NCBI GenBank assembly: GCA_041743485.1
Contig: JBGTMR010000374.1
Coordinates: 1 to 17,003, forward strand
From: JANDLT01 sp041743485
GTDB lineage: Bacteria; Acidobacteriota; Blastocatellia; Pyrinomonadales; Pyrinomonadaceae
Reading direction: 5' to 3'
DNA: 17,003 bases
The position numbers were made by a program, and so were the translations under genes. How positions within the stretch are numbered: the first letter of the stretch is position 1; the number at the start of each line of letters is the position of its first letter. The notes below the pieces were generated by a model. That model was not told where the DNA came from. It saw nothing but the letters and a program-made list of their open reading frames with translations, and searched no databases. Positions 6,936-14,021 of this stretch are shown here, in pieces.

Positions 6936-7152
6936 ATGGATAGATACGATCTGATCGTACTCGGCGGCGGGTTGGTCGCGGGCGTCGGCGCGGCGCAACT
7001 CGGCACGCCGACGCCTCACGTTCCGCTTGCCGTCTTCACACCTGCTGACAATCGAAGAGGATGCCTTCATCCAATGCCGCGATCTTTCTTTGAAGATCGG
7101 CGAACAAGTTTCCCTTTGCGTTCCGCCGGACGCGGTGATCGTCTTCGACTAA
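6936..7152 (+). pseudogene. Flavoprotein start joined to an unrelated protein tail
   Basis: ATG at 6936, with GGAGG at 6923-6927, begins MDRYDLIVLGGG, a typical FAD-binding Rossmann start of pyridine-nucleotide-disulfide oxidoreductases. The next residues, LVAGVGAAQLG, match the family only if about three residues (the SAG-like part of the glycine motif) have been deleted. Homology then ends near 7000. In another frame, from about 7005 to the TAA at 7150-7152, the text reads RRRLTFRLPSSHLLTIEEDA, then IGEQVSLCVPPDAVIVFD. This resembles the C-terminal TOBE-like end of an ABC-transporter ATPase. So two broken genes appear to be joined by a deletion. The first part is fairly secure; the identity of the tail is tentative. 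Confidence 0.6.
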
Positions 7153-7184
7153 TCCTCTCGCCGCTTCGACAGCAATAAAGTCTT

Positions 7185-7595
7185 TCAACTCTTCTCATAG
7201 CGCAGGCGCACTTCGACGATACGATCTTCAGACGGAATGTATATCACTCTCACGGTTTGCCCGACGCCGAAATCGGCGAGCGAAAGATTCTTCTTGCTGC
7301 CCACTTCCGTCTTTTTGTCGGCTTTGAGTTTTGTTCGACGATCAATCTTTATTTTAGAAAGCTTCCCATCCTTTTCAAGCACCATGGTTCCCGCTTCAAC
7401 ATCCACCTCAGCGATTTTCGCAGTAATCATGCGCGTAACGACGAATGGTCGTTCGCTCGCTTCACTGCGGGGAAATTCACTGCTGGGAGGACGTGACGGC
7501 TGATTTCCGCCGCCGGACGAACCGCTGCCTTGCGCCGTTGCGATGACGGGCAAAGCGAATAAGACGAACGTGATAATCATCAAATTGCGTTTCAT
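7185..7595 (-). CDS. Secreted protein of unknown function
   Basis: A 136-residue protein with a clear signal peptide (MKRNLMIITFVLFALPVIATAQG, cleaved after ATA or TAQ, given here as the first 23 residues in order of a K/R start and hydrophobic core). A low-complexity Ser/Gly/Pro linker follows to about residue 45. Residues about 50-136 look like a small beta-rich domain: FVVTRMITAKIAEVDVEAGT, KLSKIKIDRRTKLKA and VGQTVRVIYIPSEDRIVEVR. The pattern of charged strands ending in VRVIY...VEVR recalls DUF5666-type or OB-like domains, but I do not assign it. It has its own upstream region with a hairpin at 7637-7666 and is separated by about 100 bases from the glycosyltransferase stop. Confidence 0.75.
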   Translation of the reverse strand: MKRNLMIITFVLFALPVIATAQGSGSSGGGNQPSRPPSSEFPRSEASERPFVVTRMITAKIAEVDVEAGTMVLEKDGKLSKIKIDRRTKLKADKKTEVGSKKNLSLADFGVGQTVRVIYIPSEDRIVEVRLRYEKS

Positions 7596-7636
7596 AGTTT
7601 CACCTCTGTATCCAGAATGTTTTCACTTTTACACGA

Positions 7637-7666
7637 ACGAAGCTTTACGTTGTGGCGTAGCTTCGT
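7637..7666. terminator. Hairpin between the glycosyltransferase operon and the secreted protein gene
   Basis: ACGAAGC at 7637-7643 pairs with GCTTCGT at 7660-7666, and an inner TACG/CGTA pair extends the stem with a small bulge. It lies 33 bases after the end of the glycosyltransferase gene and about 40 bases before the next gene, both on the minus strand. No T-run follows in either direction, so termination is only a guess; a regulatory leader structure is equally possible. Confidence 0.4.
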
Positions 7667-7698
7667 CATGAACTTTGACCACCTTGCTCAAGTCGTTT

Positions 7699-9360
7699 TT
7701 ACGCCGAAGGCGTATCAAGAAGGTAGCCAGACGTAAAACGTCTGGAACCGCGCATCGAAATTGATTCCCGCGCTGGAAGCGCGGCAGAACGGCTCTCGCG
7801 CCCCTTCAGGGCGCGGATGTTGGGCTCTTTGTGACCAGACGTTTCACGTCTGGCTACCTTCTTCCGTGCCGCTTCGCGGCGAATACTAGGATTTTTCAGA
7901 CACGCTCTAAGCGCGGACGACAAGTTTCCGCCGCGCAACTCATACCAGAGCAAGCCGCCGAACAAGCCGTATTCGACCCACAACGTTAGTGGGCGTTCGA
8001 TGCCGTCTATCATGACGAGAAAGGCGAGGCAGACGACGGCGGTGAAGTAAAACCAGATGCGTTGTTCTGAAACGACCGCGAGCGGCAAAACCCACGCCAC
8101 GTACCACGGCATCACCGTCGGGCTGAGCAAGACGAGCGTGCCGAGTGCGGCGGCGGCGTACCCTGCGAATGAAGCGTCGCTCCCGTCGTCGCGCCACGCG
8201 AGTAAACCGACGAAGCCGAAGATAAGGATGCCGCTCGCCGCCCGCGCGACGAATGCTGGTTCGTCGGTTATCGCGCTTGCCGACCACTGGAGAAACGAAA
8301 ATGTTCCGGCGTTGAATTGCCAGCCGGTTGCGAAGGCGCGGAAGCCGTCAAACAGCTTGCTTCCGGCGTCGAGAAATGGAATGTAGCCGATGCACAGCAC
8401 GCCGAAGACGAGCGCGGAATTGCGCCACCCGACTCGACGCGCGACGAACGGAAACAGGATCAACGGGCTTAATTTGGCGAGGATTGCCAGCGCGAAACTC
8501 ACGGCGGCTAAACGGCGCGAGCCGCGCGCGATGAAGAACGTCGTCGCCGCCACCATCGCCACTAATACGGCGTCGGCGTGACCGCTCGCGGCGAAGACCT
8601 TGACGACGAGCGGATTCCAAGCATAAAGCAGCACGAGCAGCGGCGAGCGTCCAATCGCGCGAAGCGTCAAGAGGATGAAGAGCGCGGCGAGCAGGTCGAA
8701 GCCGACGAGTATGGATTTGAATATGAAGATGCTTCCCGGCGCGAGCCAGTGGGAGAAGCGAAAGACAATCTGCGCGAGCGGCGGATAAATCGTCGAGGTC
8801 GAAGGATGGTTAATCTGGTCGCGGATGTCGCTCCACACCGCGCGATTGTCAGTCTGGTCGGCATCGTCTTCGTCAACCAACTTGTCGAGCGCGGCGGCAT
8901 CCGGCGCGTGCATGTACGGGTTGACGCCGTGCGCTTGAACGTGACCGTCCCATACATAACGCCATACATCGTTGTCGAACAGCAGATAGGGATCGTAAGC
9001 GACCGCCGCGCCGCGCACGTCCGCGCGCACAGCGTCAAACAACTCGCGTGGGCTGGCGTCGTGCGGCAGTCCCGCCGGAAGCAACGTCAAACGGAACAGC
9101 ACCGCGCCCACGATGACGACGAGCAGTATCAGGCGAGAATCCCCGCCTGTGCGACGGACGATGAAATAACCGGCGGCGTAGAGAGCGAACAGCGCACCCA
9201 TCAAAGCGAGGAAGGTCAGCACCGGGCGCACGCCGTTGACCGCATCAAGACGCAGCAAGGCGACGTACAGAAATTCCGACACGACGAGTACACCGCCGAG
9301 CGCGAGCAGGGGCGTTCGCTTCGCAGGTATGATGGGGATGACATCGCTTTCGCTCGTCAT
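7699..9360 (-). CDS. GT87/DUF2029-type membrane glycosyltransferase
   Basis: A 553-residue polytopic membrane protein with roughly ten hydrophobic segments. Around residue 128 the sequence LLFDNDVWRYVWDGHVQAHG, followed by VNPY, and then STIYPPLAQIVF (about residue 190) are hallmarks of polyprenyl-phosphate-sugar-dependent GT-C enzymes of the GT87/DUF2029 group. These transfer a mannose-like sugar outside the membrane; the substrate here is unknown. LLYAWNPLVVKVFAASGHAD and FALAILAKLSPLILFPF are further family features. The natural protein seems to end near residue 490 (YELRGGNLSSALRACLKNP). Residues about 500-553 are encoded by the palindrome-rich repeat and are basic and low in hydrophobicity, so they are an acquired tail. 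The GT2 gene lies 51 bases upstream on the same strand, a likely donor of activated sugar. Confidence 0.85.
   Translation of the reverse strand: MTSESDVIPIIPAKRTPLLALGGVLVVSEFLYVALLRLDAVNGVRPVLTFLALMGALFALYAAGYFIVRRTGGDSRLILLVVIVGAVLFRLTLLPAGLPHDASPRELFDAVRADVRGAAVAYDPYLLFDNDVWRYVWDGHVQAHGVNPYMHAPDAAALDKLVDEDDADQTDNRAVWSDIRDQINHPSTSTIYPPLAQIVFRFSHWLAPGSIFIFKSILVGFDLLAALFILLTLRAIGRSPLLVLLYAWNPLVVKVFAASGHADAVLVAMVAATTFFIARGSRRLAAVSFALAILAKLSPLILFPFVARRVGWRNSALVFGVLCIGYIPFLDAGSKLFDGFRAFATGWQFNAGTFSFLQWSASAITDEPAFVARAASGILIFGFVGLLAWRDDGSDASFAGYAAAALGTLVLLSPTVMPWYVAWVLPLAVVSEQRIWFYFTAVVCLAFLVMIDGIERPLTLWVEYGLFGGLLWYELRGGNLSSALRACLKNPSIRREAARKKVARRETSGHKEPNIRALKGRESRSAALPARESISMRGSRRFTSGYLLDTPSA
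7700..7880. repeat. Palindrome-rich MITE-like repeat covering the end of a gene
   Basis: The core is 7717-7863: arms of 29 bp (7717-7745 and 7835-7863) are inverted copies with one mismatch, each containing the palindrome ccagacgtNNNacgtctgg in shortened form. Inside are two strong hairpins, CCGCGC/GCGCGG at 7768-7784 and CGCGCCC/GGGCGCG at 7797-7815. Flanking it are TACGCC/GGCGTA at 7700-7714 and GCCGC/GCGGC at 7868-7880. Such blocks of nested palindromes are typical of dispersed non-autonomous repeats. The glycosyltransferase frame runs straight through it on the minus strand, so it now supplies that protein's last 50 or so residues. Confidence 0.8.
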
Positions 9361-9411
9361 GCTCGCCGCTCCCTCTATCGTTCGTCGCTCTGCCGTTGAA
9401 TCAAGCGTTTG

Positions 9412-10203
9412 TCAACGCCATGAATGTTTGAAAATCGTGTAGAGAATTTTCGTCCCGGCTAGAATTGTGCCTTTGACGGTGCCGCTGATCTTTGAGTGCC
9501 CGATGCGTATGCGGTAACGCACCGGGACTTCGGCGATACGCAACCCGTGTCGTACCGCTTTGATTTGCATCTCGACCGTCCAACCGAAGTTGCGATCCGT
9601 CATCCCTAATTTTGCGAGCGATTCACGGCGAATCGCGCGGAAGGGTCCGAGGTCGGTGTAACGAAAGCCGTAGCACCATCCTATCAGCGTCGTCGCCAAC
9701 CAGTTACCCCAGCGTTGCTGCGGTGCAAGCGCGCGGCGTGAATCGCGTTCGCGCGTGCGCGTGCCGATCACCATGTCTGCGCTTTCGTCGAGCAACGGCT
9801 TGAGCAAGGTTTCGATGTCTTCCGGGTAGTCGCTGTAATCGGCGTCGAGGAAGACGACGACGGCTGTTTCTTTTGGCAGTGCCGCGATACCCGCCAAGCA
9901 CGCCGCGCCATAACCGCGTTCCGGTTGCGCGATGATGCGCGCGCCGTTCTCACGCGCGACGTGCGACGTGCGGTCTGTGCTTCCGTTGTCAACGACGATC
10001 ACGGCGTCAACCGATCCGCGCGGAATGTCTTTGAGCACATGCCCGATGGATTTTTCTTCGTTCAGTGCCGGAATAATCAACGCGACGTGCGGGCGCGCCT
10101 CTGAAACTTTCAGAGGCGGCGGGGAGACGCGGGGCGTCGGCGCGCTTCCCGGAAAGTTGGGGGCGATGGTGCGGCGCGGGACGACGCGCGATTGCGCCTT
10201 CAT
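9412..10203 (-). CDS. Family 2 glycosyltransferase, dolichyl-phosphate-mannose synthase-like
   Basis: A 263-residue GT-A enzyme. After a Pro-rich N-terminal stretch of about 38 residues come VALIIPALNEEKSIG (nucleotide-sugar binding), VIVVDNGSTDRT, the metal-binding FLDADYSDYPEDI (about residue 117) and the acceptor region YTDLGPFRAIRRESL. It has no C-terminal membrane helices, so it is probably a soluble or peripheral enzyme. The family makes polyprenyl-phosphate sugars in the cytoplasm, which are the donors for GT-C enzymes such as its downstream neighbour. I chose ATG 10203, which follows GGAGGA closely and overlaps the TGA of the DUF547 gene (ATGA); the frame is open further upstream but lacks such a site. 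Coupled translation with the DUF547 gene is expected. Confidence 0.9.
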   Translation of the reverse strand: MKAQSRVVPRRTIAPNFPGSAPTPRVSPPPLKVSEARPHVALIIPALNEEKSIGHVLKDIPRGSVDAVIVVDNGSTDRTSHVARENGARIIAQPERGYGAACLAGIAALPKETAVVVFLDADYSDYPEDIETLLKPLLDESADMVIGTRTRERDSRRALAPQQRWGNWLATTLIGWCYGFRYTDLGPFRAIRRESLAKLGMTDRNFGWTVEMQIKAVRHGLRIAEVPVRYRIRIGHSKISGTVKGTILAGTKILYTIFKHSWR

Positions 10204-11111
10204 CGCGTTCCTCCGGTGGCGGACTCGTGCGTTTCTTGCGCGTTGAGCGACCAATCATAATCGAGAAAGTGAACCTTCGGTTTTCGCTCCACGATAAATT
10301 GCTTGACTTCCGGCGTGACGTAACCGGCGATATGTTCAAGCGTTTTGCCGCCCGTCACCGCCGCGTCTGCCAGTCCGATGAAGAATGAGACATTGTCGGT
10401 TCTGCCGTTGAAATCGCTGGCGTACCACTTAAAAAGGGACGAAACATAAATCCGCTTACCTTCACCGTCAACCCGCAGACCGCGCTGTTCGTCCATCAGA
10501 AACTCGCGCGTCACGCGGTCGAGTTGCTCGTTAAGTTGAGCGCCTTTGTACGTGTATCTTTGCAGCTTCGGACAACTCGTCGAAGCGCAGACGACCGCGA
10601 AATGTATGCGCGGGTCGTGGAAGTCACGGGCGCGTTTTTCGATGTCGTCGAGCGTCAAATCTTCGCCCGCGATGCGGTGCTTCTTGCCATCAAAGAAGCC
10701 TGAAACATCTTTGACGCCTCCGACTTTGCCGTACACATCGTCGAGCGCGTCGCGGAGCGTGAAAGCGTTGTAGGCGTTGATCCAGAAGGCGAGGCGTTCA
10801 TTGCTATTGACGAAACTCTGCGGGCTAACGCTCGCCAGCGTGTCGAGATAAGAGTCGAGAGCGGCGCGGTCGCGCGCGAGTCCCGGATAATCAACCCAGC
10901 CGTCGTCGTTGACATAAGCCACGAGCAGACGCTCGAATTGGCTATGGTCGAAAGTGCCGGAGGGAACGGTAGGTCGCGCCGCATCACTGCTCACGTCGGC
11001 GCGGGTTGCCGTGAGCGGTGCTTCGCCGGATGTTTTTTCCGCTGCGCAGGATGCGCCCATGACGGCTAAACCGCTCGCGGCGATGGTGAGCAACGGTAAC
11101 GTCCACTTCAT
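10200..11111 (-). CDS. Secreted DUF547 protein
   Basis: A 303-residue exported protein. ATG at 11111 has GGGGA ahead and gives a normal signal sequence (MKWTLPLLTIAASGLAVMGA, with Cys at 22), which may be a lipobox of less usual form. The frame is open 27 codons further upstream, but that would bury the signal sequence. The DUF547 domain fills about residues 65-290: DDGWVDYPGLARDRAALDSY, the signature RLAFWINAYNAFTLRDAL, IHFAVVCASTSCPKL and the later VSSLFKWYASDF. The fold's function is unknown in bacteria; conserved Cys pairs and the WINAYNAF motif are constant. Its stop overlaps the GT2 start and it follows the redox genes after 146 bases, so it may be in the same transcription unit. Confidence 0.9.
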   Translation of the reverse strand: MKWTLPLLTIAASGLAVMGASCAAEKTSGEAPLTATRADVSSDAARPTVPSGTFDHSQFERLLVAYVNDDGWVDYPGLARDRAALDSYLDTLASVSPQSFVNSNERLAFWINAYNAFTLRDALDDVYGKVGGVKDVSGFFDGKKHRIAGEDLTLDDIEKRARDFHDPRIHFAVVCASTSCPKLQRYTYKGAQLNEQLDRVTREFLMDEQRGLRVDGEGKRIYVSSLFKWYASDFNGRTDNVSFFIGLADAAVTGGKTLEHIAGYVTPEVKQFIVERKPKVHFLDYDWSLNAQETHESATGGTR

Positions 11112-11257
11112 ACTCTTTCCCCTTTTCGCAACCCTCTCTTGAGCTATTCGCAATCGCCTCGTCGAACTCGGCAACGAACTGTCATCCGTCATGTAGCGAT
11201 ACTCATCGTCCGGTTGCCATTTTAGGTGTTCAAAAAAGTTCGCGTCTGCGACTTATG

Positions 11258-11848
11258 TCATGCTTTGGCAAGCAGTGCGTCGAGTTGTGCGGCGTAGTCT
11301 TCCGGCAGTTCGTTGCCGAAGTAACGAACGATGCCTTGCCCGTCGAGAAAGACGATGGTCGGCGTGCCGACGACTTTGTAACGACGCGCGACCGCAGCAT
11401 CGGCGTCGCTCGCCACCCCGTACTTGATGCCAAACTCACGGACTCCGCCCGCCAAGCGCGCCGGGCTGTCTTGGATGTTGATGCCAAGCACGCGCACACC
11501 TCGCGGCTCGAAATTGGCGGCGAGTTCGTTGACGTGCGGTGCTTCTTCTTTGCACGATGGACACCATGCCGTCCAGAAGACAAGCACGGCGGGTTGACCG
11601 CGCAAATCGTCAGACTTCACGGTCGAGCCGTCCGTTCGCGCGAGTTGAAAATCCGGCGCGATGTTGCCGATGGCAGTGCCGCGTGTCGGTGTTTGCTCGC
11701 TCGCATTGTTAGCCGTCACGACGGCTTCACCGTTTGTGGTAGTGACATCGGAAATCTTGTTGTTCGTCGCGCACCCGGAGGCGACGACGAGTGCCGTCAA
11801 AGCAAATATGGCGAGTAGTTTCGCTTTCAATCGGAAGGTTGTCTTCAT
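11258..11848 (-). CDS. TlpA-like thioredoxin-fold lipoprotein
   Basis: A 196-residue lipoprotein. Residues 1-25 end in VVASG before Cys26, a lipobox, so the protein is tethered outside the cytoplasm. A disordered linker to residue about 58 leads to the AhpC/TSA-thioredoxin (TlpA/ResA-like) domain: IAPDFQLARTDGSTV, then FWTAWCPSCKEEAP with the redox pair Cys96-Cys99, VLGINIQDSP and the cis-Pro loop VVGTPTIVFLD. Such proteins reduce periplasmic disulfides, for example in cytochrome c or copper-site assembly. The DsbD-type gene ends its coding region 34 bases upstream, and DsbD-type proteins are the usual electron donors for TlpA-like partners. The stop lies 146 bases before the DUF547 gene start. 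Confidence 0.92.
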   Translation of the reverse strand: MKTTFRLKAKLLAIFALTALVVASGCATNNKISDVTTTNGEAVVTANNASEQTPTRGTAIGNIAPDFQLARTDGSTVKSDDLRGQPAVLVFWTAWCPSCKEEAPHVNELAANFEPRGVRVLGINIQDSPARLAGGVREFGIKYGVASDADAAVARRYKVVGTPTIVFLDGQGIVRYFGNELPEDYAAQLDALLAKA

Positions 11849-11882
11849 ATAATTTTCCTTTCATAAATCCAAAGTCCGACGA

Positions 11883-12620
11883 CTAGATGAACCTTCGACC
11901 GGCTTCGATTAGTAAGTATTCGGCGACTAAAATCATCACTACGCCAAAGCCCTTTTTGACTTTGACCATCCACACGCCCGAACGCGGGAGTGCCGTGAGC
12001 GCGCCGCTAAAAGTTCCGAGCAGAATCATCAATGCGCCCATGCCGAGGGCGAAGACGAAGAGTATGGTCGTGCCGAACAGTACGTTGCCTTGCGCCCCGA
12101 CGTAAGCGAGTGCCGCGCCGAGCGCGGGCGCGGTGCAGGGTCCGACGACTAAGCCCGACGATGCTCCGATGAGCAACGCCGAGACGTAACCGTTGCCTTT
12201 ACGTTCCGGGTTCCAGCTTGCGAAGAACTGCGGAGTTGGAAGCTGAAACACGTCGAGCATCGAGAGCGCGAGTAGAAGCACAACCTGACTGACGATGATG
12301 TATGTCCACGGACTCGCCGCCCATCTGCCGAAAAGAGTTCCGGTCAACGAAGCGAACGCGCCGAGCGCGGCATACACGAGACTCATGCCGACGACGAACA
12401 ACAGCGAAAGCACGAAGCCTTGACGACTCGCGCCGCGCCGGTTGACCGCCCCCGCATTCGTCGCCGAGACTTGCCCGCCGATGAAGCCGAGTTGAATCGG
12501 GATTATGGGATAGACGCAGGGCGTGAAGCTGATGAGCAGTCCGGCGAGGAAAGCCGCCGGGTACGCGAGGAGCGACCCGGCGGCGAGATGTTCTTGAAGG
12601 TTGGCAGCGAAATCGTTCAT
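11883..12620 (-). CDS. DsbD/CcdA-type transmembrane thiol-electron carrier
   Basis: A 245-residue membrane protein equivalent to the central domain of DsbD (or CcdA), without the two periplasmic domains. It has the two conserved redox cysteines: Cys35 in ISFTPCVYPIIP and Cys162 in VVGPCTAPALGAALAYVG. There are about six to eight helices, among them VLSLLFVVGMSLVYAALG and TTILFVFALGMGALMILLGT. The protein takes electrons from cytoplasmic thioredoxin and hands them to thioredoxin-fold partners outside. Both neighbours, the thioredoxin-like protein upstream (13-base gap) and the TlpA-like protein downstream, are such partners, so the three genes form a complete reductive relay that splits the parts of full-length DsbD across three polypeptides. 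Confidence 0.92.
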   Translation of the reverse strand: MNDFAANLQEHLAAGSLLAYPAAFLAGLLISFTPCVYPIIPIQLGFIGGQVSATNAGAVNRRGASRQGFVLSLLFVVGMSLVYAALGAFASLTGTLFGRWAASPWTYIIVSQVVLLLALSMLDVFQLPTPQFFASWNPERKGNGYVSALLIGASSGLVVGPCTAPALGAALAYVGAQGNVLFGTTILFVFALGMGALMILLGTFSGALTALPRSGVWMVKVKKGFGVVMILVAEYLLIEAGRRFI

Positions 12621-12632
12621 CGTTGAATGCGT

Positions 12633-13091
12633 TTAGCTTTTGGCAATCGCTTCGTCGAAGGCGCGCACATATGTCTCGCGGTCGAACGCCGTCTCCTTGT
12701 TGAGGCTGTAATGCGTCATGGAAAGCAGTTTGTTCTTCGCGCCGAAGACGGCGACGGTCGAAGTCTTCTTCTTGTTAGCGTCGAAGAACTTGCTGAGTCC
12801 TAGCTTGCGCGCGGTGGCGGCGGAGGCTGCCGTTTTTTCATCATTCGATACGTCAAGCACCACGAAGTTGAGGCGGTCGCCATATTCTTCCATCAATTTC
12901 GTCATCGTCGGCTCAAGTTTCTGACACGCACCGCACCAATCGGCGCGGATGATCGCCACCGTCGGCTTGGCGGAATTCATCTTGTTCATGCCGTCCATCT
13001 TGTTCATCTTGTCTTGGGCGGATGCACCGACGGCGAGCAAAGTTAATAGCGCGAATGCGAATGTGAAGCGGTGAAGTGTGCGAAAAGTCAT
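12633..13091 (-). CDS. Secreted thioredoxin-like protein with Met-rich linker
   Basis: A 152-residue exported protein. ATG at 13091 is preceded by AAGGAA and gives a signal peptide (MTFRTLHRFTFAFALLTLLA, cleaved after ASA near residue 25). The mature N-terminus is DKMNKMDGMNKMNSAKP, with Met at 29, 32, 35 and 38. The thioredoxin domain follows: VAIIRADWCGACQKLEPTM with Cys53 and Cys56, LNFVVLDVSND, then TSTVAVFGAKNK. The last segment stands where thioredoxins have the cis-Pro loop, but here there is no Pro. That change usually affects substrate handling and could allow metal binding. It is first in the minus-strand redox operon, 13 bases before the DsbD-like gene. The role as a periplasmic disulfide reductant is inferred. 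Confidence 0.85.
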   Translation of the reverse strand: MTFRTLHRFTFAFALLTLLAVGASAQDKMNKMDGMNKMNSAKPTVAIIRADWCGACQKLEPTMTKLMEEYGDRLNFVVLDVSNDEKTAASAATARKLGLSKFFDANKKKTSTVAVFGAKNKLLSMTHYSLNKETAFDRETYVRAFDEAIAKS

Positions 13092-13394
13092 AATGTGTTC
13101 TTCCTTTTGTAAGAGGGTGAATGTCCGACGGCGGGCGGGCGGGTTTTGTCGCCCAGCCACAAGCCGATTGTTGCTTCGTCTGTAATGGTAATACCCGGCT
13201 CCGGTCGCCTTATTCCCGGCGGGCGAATAATTCCCGGCACTACGGCAGGAGGGGAGTGGGACGGGAGTGGGATGGTTTGCTCAGCCAACTTCTCTCGACT
13301 TCAAGTTAGCGGGAATAAATCAAACCGAACACGGCATGTCTTCAGTGTCGGATGAATCGAGGTTCATTCACGTTAAGCGGTACGATTTGATTGC
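13092..13394. promoter_or_regulatory. Divergent promoter region between the redox operon and the sigma factor gene
   Basis: This 303-base stretch separates two divergent units and must hold both promoters. Three direct repeats of the form TWATWCCCGGC lie at 13189-13199, 13210-13220 and 13228-13238, spaced 21 and 18 bases. Read on the minus strand, the middle one is GGGAATAA (13217-13210), followed after 16 bases by TATTAC. On the plus strand GGGAATAAA occurs at 13311-13319, followed after 16 bases by ATGTCTT (13336-13342), about 50 bases before the sigma gene ATG. GGGAATAA resembles -35 elements of some ECF sigma factors, so self-regulation and control of the redox operon are possible. The motifs are visible; their function is inference. 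Confidence 0.45.
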
Positions 13395-13958
13395 ATGTTC
13401 AAACGCCCACGACAAGACGAGCGCGCACGCGAATGGTCGGCATTCGAGCGGGAAGCGATGCCGCATCTGGACGCTCTGTTTCGCATCGCCAAGTGGCTCA
13501 TGCGTGATCGCGCAGAGGCTGAAGATTTGGTGCAGGAGACATTCATGCAGGCTCTGCAATCGTTTCATCGTTACGAGCAAGGCACGAATTGTCGCGCGTG
13601 GCTGGTGACAATTATGTATCGCACGCGAGGGAAACGAATTCGCGCCGGAAGTCGTCTCCGGCTCGTCAGTGATGTTGATGAACGCATCGCCGAAACCGTC
13701 GCCTTCGAGCCGCCGACGCCGCAAGGCATCAACGACGAAGAAGTTTTGCGCGCACTCGAACATCTGCCGTCACAATTTCAAGAAGTGGTCGTGCTGTCGG
13801 ATGTCGAAGATTTTACCTATAAAGAAATCGCCGAGACGTTGGACGTGCCTATCGGAACGGTGATGTCGCGGCTCTCACGCGGTAGGAAGCTGTTGCGTGC
13901 GGAGCTGAGTAAGTATGCCAACGAGCAGGGAATCAGGGGCGCGGGTGCGGGCAAGTAA
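13395..13958 (+). CDS. ECF RNA polymerase sigma factor
   Basis: A 187-residue sigma-70 family factor with only regions 2 and 4. Region 2 covers about residues 22-90, with FRIAKWLMRDRAEAEDLVQE and the promoter -10 contact helix FMQALQSFHRY...CRAWLVTIMY. Region 4 covers about 113-170, with LRALEHLPSQFQEVVVLSDV, then FTYKEIAETLDVPIGTVMSR as the helix-turn-helix that reads the -35. The linker between them is short, as is usual for ECF factors. It directs polymerase to a small regulon, usually including its own gene. The anti-sigma gene follows 63 bases later. There is no strong ribosome binding site before ATG 13395; later starts would cut region 2. It is divergent from the redox operon. Confidence 0.93.
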   Translation: MFKRPRQDERAREWSAFEREAMPHLDALFRIAKWLMRDRAEAEDLVQETFMQALQSFHRYEQGTNCRAWLVTIMYRTRGKRIRAGSRLRLVSDVDERIAETVAFEPPTPQGINDEEVLRALEHLPSQFQEVVVLSDVEDFTYKEIAETLDVPIGTVMSRLSRGRKLLRAELSKYANEQGIRGAGAGK

Positions 13959-14021
13959 GGATGCCGCCTTTTTGATAGTCGCCTACGAAGCGAGAAGCGA
14001 AGTTTGAAAGCAGGATTGCCG

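Noticed and set aside
7717..7863. CRISPR array or riboswitch
   Set aside because: The repeats are inverted, not direct with regular spacers, and no cas gene is present; the structure fits a palindromic dispersed repeat.
8578..9399. Long plus-strand frame of 273 codons opposite the GT87-type gene
   Set aside because: Its product is rich in Arg, Glu and Gln without any family pattern, as expected for the antisense of a GC-rich membrane protein gene.
13088..13288. Small minus-strand frame with repeated PGI motifs in the divergent promoter region
   Set aside because: The peptide repeats reflect the TWATWCCCGGC DNA repeats; no family match and a position where promoters are needed.
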